The translations under genes and the position numbers were made by a program. Of a stretch of DNA of 64,000 bases, positions 62,611-64,000 are shown piece by piece (position 1 is the first letter of the stretch; every line of letters starts with the position of its first letter). Source of the DNA: Chloranthus sessilifolius (taxonomy: Eukaryota > Streptophyta > Magnoliopsida > Chloranthales > Chloranthaceae). The stretch covers positions 71,767,597-71,831,596 of the forward strand of contig CM037590.1 of the NCBI GenBank assembly GCA_021018995.1. The letters are read 5' to 3'. A model generated the notes under the pieces. That model was not told the origin of the DNA. It did not search any database and saw nothing but the letters and a program-made list of their open reading frames with translations.

Positions 62611-63229
62611 GTGAGCTTTGATCTTGTATCCTTCTTTAGGCTTGGTTCTGGCTGTCGTTACGCTTCTTCCGACGCCGGTACACCCGATACGATCCATAAC
62701 CGATATCAACAATGTCGGCGTCCCCGTCAAAAAGCCTATACATTTTTTCTTAGTTTGTCAGTCTAACACCGGATGCTTTCCCAATAAGTTATAAAAAGGT
62801 GTGTTACGGAGAACCTTAAATCATAACCTCTTCGAGAGTTCTCCTTAAGAAAAAGCCGTAAGAATACCTAGCCTTTTCTTTTCTTTTCTTCTTCTTAAGA
62901 AAACTCTAGCCGTCACCACTCTTCTTCCTTAACCCACCCTAAAATCTTTTAGGTTTTCTACTACAAAAATCATCTTGATCATTCCACCATCAAGATCAAG
63001 GAGGGAGGGGGAAGAAACCTTGGAGAACAATAGCGTGGAACGCCAACCTTCTCAAACCTCGATCACCGTAGGATCACGATTCACGCTTCAAGAGGTGAAT
63101 AAATATTGTCTCTTATTCTCGGATCTGATTTTTCTTATTTCCAGATCTTACACCTCTTATTTTCAAATGTTAATCCTTATTTTCGGAACATATTTGTGAA
63201 CCCTAGAAGCTGCAGAAATTTGAAATCGA

Positions 63230-63490
63230 CAGATCGGCTTCACTGTTCGATCGATTTCAAGTCGAGGAAAGAGTGTTTATTTTCGTACTGGCCCAAGGTC
63301 GCTCGAGCGAGTTCACTTTCTACTCGAGAGAGGACGCTTCAAAAATAAGGCCAAACTTTCAGCCAAAAGTCGCTCGAACGAATTTGGTTGTCGCTCGAGC
63401 GAGATGTCGAAGAATGCACAAAATTTCTCTGGAATGAGTCGCTCGAGCGAACATTGCTAGTCGCTCAAGCGAGTTCGCTCGAGTGAGTCA
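63230..63490. repeat. TCGCTCGAGCGA palindromes in the gypsy 3' LTR
   Basis: Perfect palindromes at 63299-63310, 63391-63402 and 63439-63450, with three to four near copies. The partner array in the 5' LTR (42270-42530) is more eroded. Confidence 0.85.
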
Positions 63491-63759
63491 TGTCAGACTG
63501 TCTTTTCAACCCTTTTTCTTAGGTTTCTCTTTGATTCGTGTTAAGTACTTTCGAATTGTTCGTAATTACAATCGACCATTGATATATCACTTGTGTATGT
63601 GATGTAGAAGGGGGAATCAGTCGCGATTGATAGGGATCATTCTCACTTCCTTCTTGCGACCTTAGGACCCGAGGTAGGGGAATTACAATGCACACTTGTA
63701 TGTTATACTTTGATTCATAGTCATTTAGTGATTTAATGAGTTAGAAAATGGTCTCCTTA

Positions 63760-64000
63760 TTGCTAAAATTAGAACATTGAAACCCATTGAATATTGTACT
63801 ATCATTGAAAAATTGGAATTCATTGAATATTCAACCTCATTGAACATCATACCCCCATTGAACAATTGAAACTCATTGAACATTGTACTCTCATTGAAAA
63901 TTTGAAACTCATTGAACATTGTACTCTCATTGAACAATTGAAACTCATAGAACATTGTACTCTCATTGAACATCTGAAACTCATTGAACATTGAACTCTC
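63760..64000. repeat. 36-base TTGAA minisatellite in the gypsy 3' LTR
   Basis: Same unit as 42780-43030; it runs to the window end. Confidence 0.85.

Larger units (their letters stand above)
57654..62729 (-). mobile_element. reversed chromovirus derivative inside the gypsy 3' LTR (fossil)
   Basis: Exact 5-base flanks AAAAG (57649-57653 and 62730-62734). Minus-strand 5' LTR is 61792-62729 (938 bases). The 3' LTR is 58790-59662 plus 57654-57702 (about 922), both bounded by TGACGGG and CCGCGTCA text. The complement of a GTTTTGGTATCAGAG primer site adjoins 61791. The 2.1-kb interior has gag-like text (about 61.06-61.35 kb), a Ser/Glu/His-rich repeat frame (60352-61026) and a chromodomain-region remnant (59.7-60.3 kb). 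Reverse transcriptase and integrase are absent. It is broken many times. The two LTRs are unusually different (about a quarter of positions by eye) and carry different palindrome modules. Confidence 0.72.
41527..64000 (+). mobile_element. Ty3/gypsy Tekay/Del-like element, nested and running off the window
   Basis: 5' LTR is 41527-43903 plus 52427-52524 (about 2.47 kb without its insertion), TGTAAC...GTTACA. A primer site close to TGGTATCAGAGCC follows. Parts: gag with zinc knuckle (52.6-53.7 kb, CFHCSQKGHLIKDC), protease (53.9-54.3), reverse transcriptase (54.5-55.1), RNase H (55.2-55.7), integrase (55.8-56.8) and chromodomain (57.2-57.36). A GGGGGGAGA polypurine tract leads into the 3' LTR, 57392-57653 plus 62735 onward; about 0.9 kb of it should lie outside. 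Each LTR carries one large insertion. The coding part has roughly ten breaks. LTRs differ by about 6-8% by eye. Confidence 0.82.

Noticed and set aside
1-64000. A novel multi-gene system such as a defence island or biosynthetic cluster
   Set aside because: Apart from one partial host gene, all recognisable coding sequence belongs to transposable elements; no co-directed gene cluster exists here.

Overview
The window is repeat-rich nuclear DNA of a seed plant, almost certainly a flowering plant with a large genome. The evidence is chromodomain Ty3/gypsy elements and a Ty1/copia element primed by initiator-Met tRNA, an L1-type LINE with a DUF4283-like ORF1 and a zf-RVT domain, an RTE LINE fragment, Mutator-, Harbinger- and hAT-like non-autonomous DNA elements, and spliced exons of a plant PHD/homeodomain (HAT3.1/PRH-type) gene. 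I see no bacterial, organellar, tRNA or rRNA genes and no CRISPR array.

Layout. 1-3330 holds the tail of an unidentified reading frame and the 3' LTR of a Tekay/Del-like gypsy element. 3331-12523 is old degenerate DNA with LTR-like pieces, a TTGAA minisatellite, a foldback element and a Tourist-like MITE. 12524-22926 (minus strand) is the only host gene seen: three exons covering an acidic/basic linker and most of a homeodomain. They are separated by a 73-base intron and a 9.7-kb intron. The long intron contains microsatellites, a tandem array split by a hAT-like element, a G-rich repeat, and a Mutator-like MITE that is itself split by a gag-only LTR element. 23488-24330 is an RTE LINE fragment.

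From 24.5 kb to the window end everything is nested retroelements. A short-LTR copia element (24503 to about 40915) carries four later insertions: a chromovirus (26044-30473), a 4.75-kb solo LTR (31385-36131), a 1.05-kb solo LTR (37819-38864) and a 0.64-kb reversed solo LTR (39323-39960). A second Tekay/Del-like element starts at 41527 and runs past the window end. Its 5' LTR holds a small non-autonomous LTR element (43904-52421), whose own 5' LTR holds a nearly full-length L1 LINE (44160-50504, minus). Its 3' LTR holds a reversed chromovirus derivative (57654-62729), which contains a 1.07-kb LTR fragment flanked by a 21-base direct repeat.

Most of these insertions were placed by their target-site duplications, read directly. 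All LTR elements are fossils except that the small non-autonomous one looks structurally whole. The most unusual pattern is that several different LTR families carry arrays of perfect 12-base palindromes (TCGATCGATCGA, TCGCTCGAGCGA, ACGGACGTCCGT) in their U3 regions, and that some neighbouring LTRs appear to have exchanged these modules. All similarities were judged by eye.
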